Of a stretch of 64,000 bases of DNA, positions 63,225-64,000 are shown in pieces. Location of the stretch: positions 20,700 through 84,699 of the IMG/VR virus record IMGVR_UViG_3300014720_002243. The stretch is one strand, 5' to 3'. The DNA comes from a virus. Each line of letters starts with the position of its first letter. Positions within the stretch are counted from its first letter, which is position 1. The position numbers were made by a program, and so were the translations under genes. The notes beneath the pieces were generated by a model. The model saw nothing but the letters and a program-made list of their open reading frames with translations, searched no databases and was not told where the DNA came from.

Positions 63225-63556
63225 AACTCTATATCGCAGTATTAGATGAATTCCCAGACTATATGACTCCCACATTAGTGGCTCATGCTGTTTTGGGGGC
63301 TCACCTAAAGTTCCAAGATCAACCTGAATATCAAAACTGGTTAACTAACTCTTTTAAGAAATGTGTTGTGCGTGTTAATAGAAAAGAATTCTTAAAGATA
63401 TGTGAACTACCAGATGCTTATTTGGCTCATGAAAATCATACATTAAATGCTGAGAAGTCTTGTGCTATTCCTTTGCCGTGCGAAAATAGCCTCTTGCCAA
63501 ACGTGTTGAAGTATGCTAAACTATGGAAACCGATCAATGAAACAATACAAAGTTAA
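63221..63556 (+). CDS. peptidyl-tRNA hydrolase II-like protein (weak call)
   Basis: 111 residues. Begins MKLYIAVLDEFPDYMTPTLV, then AHAVLGAHLKF and SFKKCVVRVNRKEFLKI. The strand-helix-strand start and the KxxVRV strand resemble PTH2-like folds that occur in phages. The activity is not demonstrated. Ends NVLKYAKLWKP. Confidence 0.4.
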   Translation: MKLYIAVLDEFPDYMTPTLVAHAVLGAHLKFQDQPEYQNWLTNSFKKCVVRVNRKEFLKICELPDAYLAHENHTLNAEKSCAIPLPCENSLLPNVLKYAKLWKPINETIQS

Positions 63557-63740
63557 CTTAACTCTTTTTCTAATTATCCTAATGGTCGCACTATTTTTCA
63601 TAGTGGTCGGGCCGTTCATTCAAATTTGGGCAGTTAATACTCTGTTTAAGACAGTAGTTGAATATTCTTGGCTAAATTGGGCCTGTGTTATACTTTTAAA
63701 TAGTAGTATTAGTGCGTTTTCTTATAGGGGAAGATCATGA
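63537..63740 (+). CDS. small membrane protein
   Basis: 67 residues. Starts inside the previous gene. Two TM helices (LTLFLIILMVALFFIVVGPF and WLNWACVILLNSSI). Function unknown. Confidence 0.6.
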   Translation: MKQYKVNLTLFLIILMVALFFIVVGPFIQIWAVNTLFKTVVEYSWLNWACVILLNSSISAFSYRGRS

Positions 63741-63976
63741 GTTATTATTACACACCAGTATTTCAGATTGATCCAAAATTTCCACATTCGGGGAATGGAA
63801 AATGGACGCACGTTTGGGAACATACAAATAGACCAGTGCCTACTTATAAAGAATACAGTAATTGTTTACATGATAATTGTAGTTCTTGTAACGGAACAGG
63901 AATAAGAAAAGATGGGTTAGGGGCTTGTATTCATATGATTAGTTGTCCGTGTTCTAAATGTAGTCCAAGGATGTAA
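63737..63976 (+). CDS. zinc-finger-like small protein
   Basis: 79 residues. DnaJ-like Cys pattern: CLHDNC, CNGTG, C, CPCSKC, suggesting zinc binding. Tyr/His-rich start (MSYYYTPVFQIDPKF). ATGA overlap with the previous gene. Confidence 0.6.
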   Translation: MSYYYTPVFQIDPKFPHSGNGKWTHVWEHTNRPVPTYKEYSNCLHDNCSSCNGTGIRKDGLGACIHMISCPCSKCSPRM

Positions 63977-63978
63977 TA

Positions 63979-64000
63979 ATGAAAAAATTTATTAATCTCA
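63979..64000 (+). CDS. start of a further gene (cut by window end)
   Basis: ATG two bases after the previous stop; MKKFINL is visible before the edge. Product unknown. Confidence 0.4.

Overview
The window is part of a tailed double-stranded DNA phage genome. It holds a complete head, packaging and tail module on the minus strand (about 1-31,955) and a dense run of small plus-strand genes, tRNAs and RNA-like regions (about 32,000-64,000). An HK97-type capsid set, a major tail protein and a very large TP901-type tape measure protein point to a long-tailed, siphovirus-like virion. Some cargo is host-flavoured: an HU-like protein, secreted mini-proteins with Cys/Tyr-rich cores, and GlmS with a GNA1-type acetyltransferase. 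The HU and secreted proteins resemble those I associate with Planctomycetes. This host guess is inference only.

Left half, read from right to left in transcription order: a strong minus-strand promoter (31,992-32,019), a short acidic protein, a sigma-70 region-2-like factor, a probable small terminase, GDP-mannose 4,6-dehydratase, an HNH nuclease, an ERCC4-type nuclease, the large terminase, portal, a prohead protease fused to a scaffold domain (with a likely internal scaffold start), decoration protein and major capsid protein. These are followed by connector and neck proteins, a collagen-like protein, the major tail protein, two overlapping tail-chaperone-like genes and the tape measure. 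The tape measure exceeds 4,300 codons and runs off the left edge. Inside it lie apparent enzyme cassettes (nuclease-like, kinase-like, P-loop, nucleotidyltransferase-like, HExxH and acetyltransferase-like) separated by short Phe-Ala-x-Gly-Gly linkers.

Middle: glmS and a GNA1-type acetyltransferase overlap by one base and could supply GlcNAc-6-phosphate. From 35 to 55 kb, small genes are packed as cassettes: gene, then an 80-base intergenic element with two inverted repeats (21 copies), then a sigma-70-like promoter. About 25 of these promoters carry a CGATA-containing motif at a fixed place, either just after the -35 or just after the -10. Four genes start exactly where transcription should start and look leaderless.

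Right part: 12 tRNAs (Glu, Leu, Arg, Met, Thr, Gln, Asn, Trp, Ser, Tyr, Lys, Gly), three structured RNA-like regions with their own promoters, a repeated 45-base motif that may encode a conserved micro-peptide, secreted proteins, and a series of tightly overlapping tiny genes that includes duplicated gene 3' ends. No replication, lysis or integration gene was recognised, so those presumably lie outside the window.
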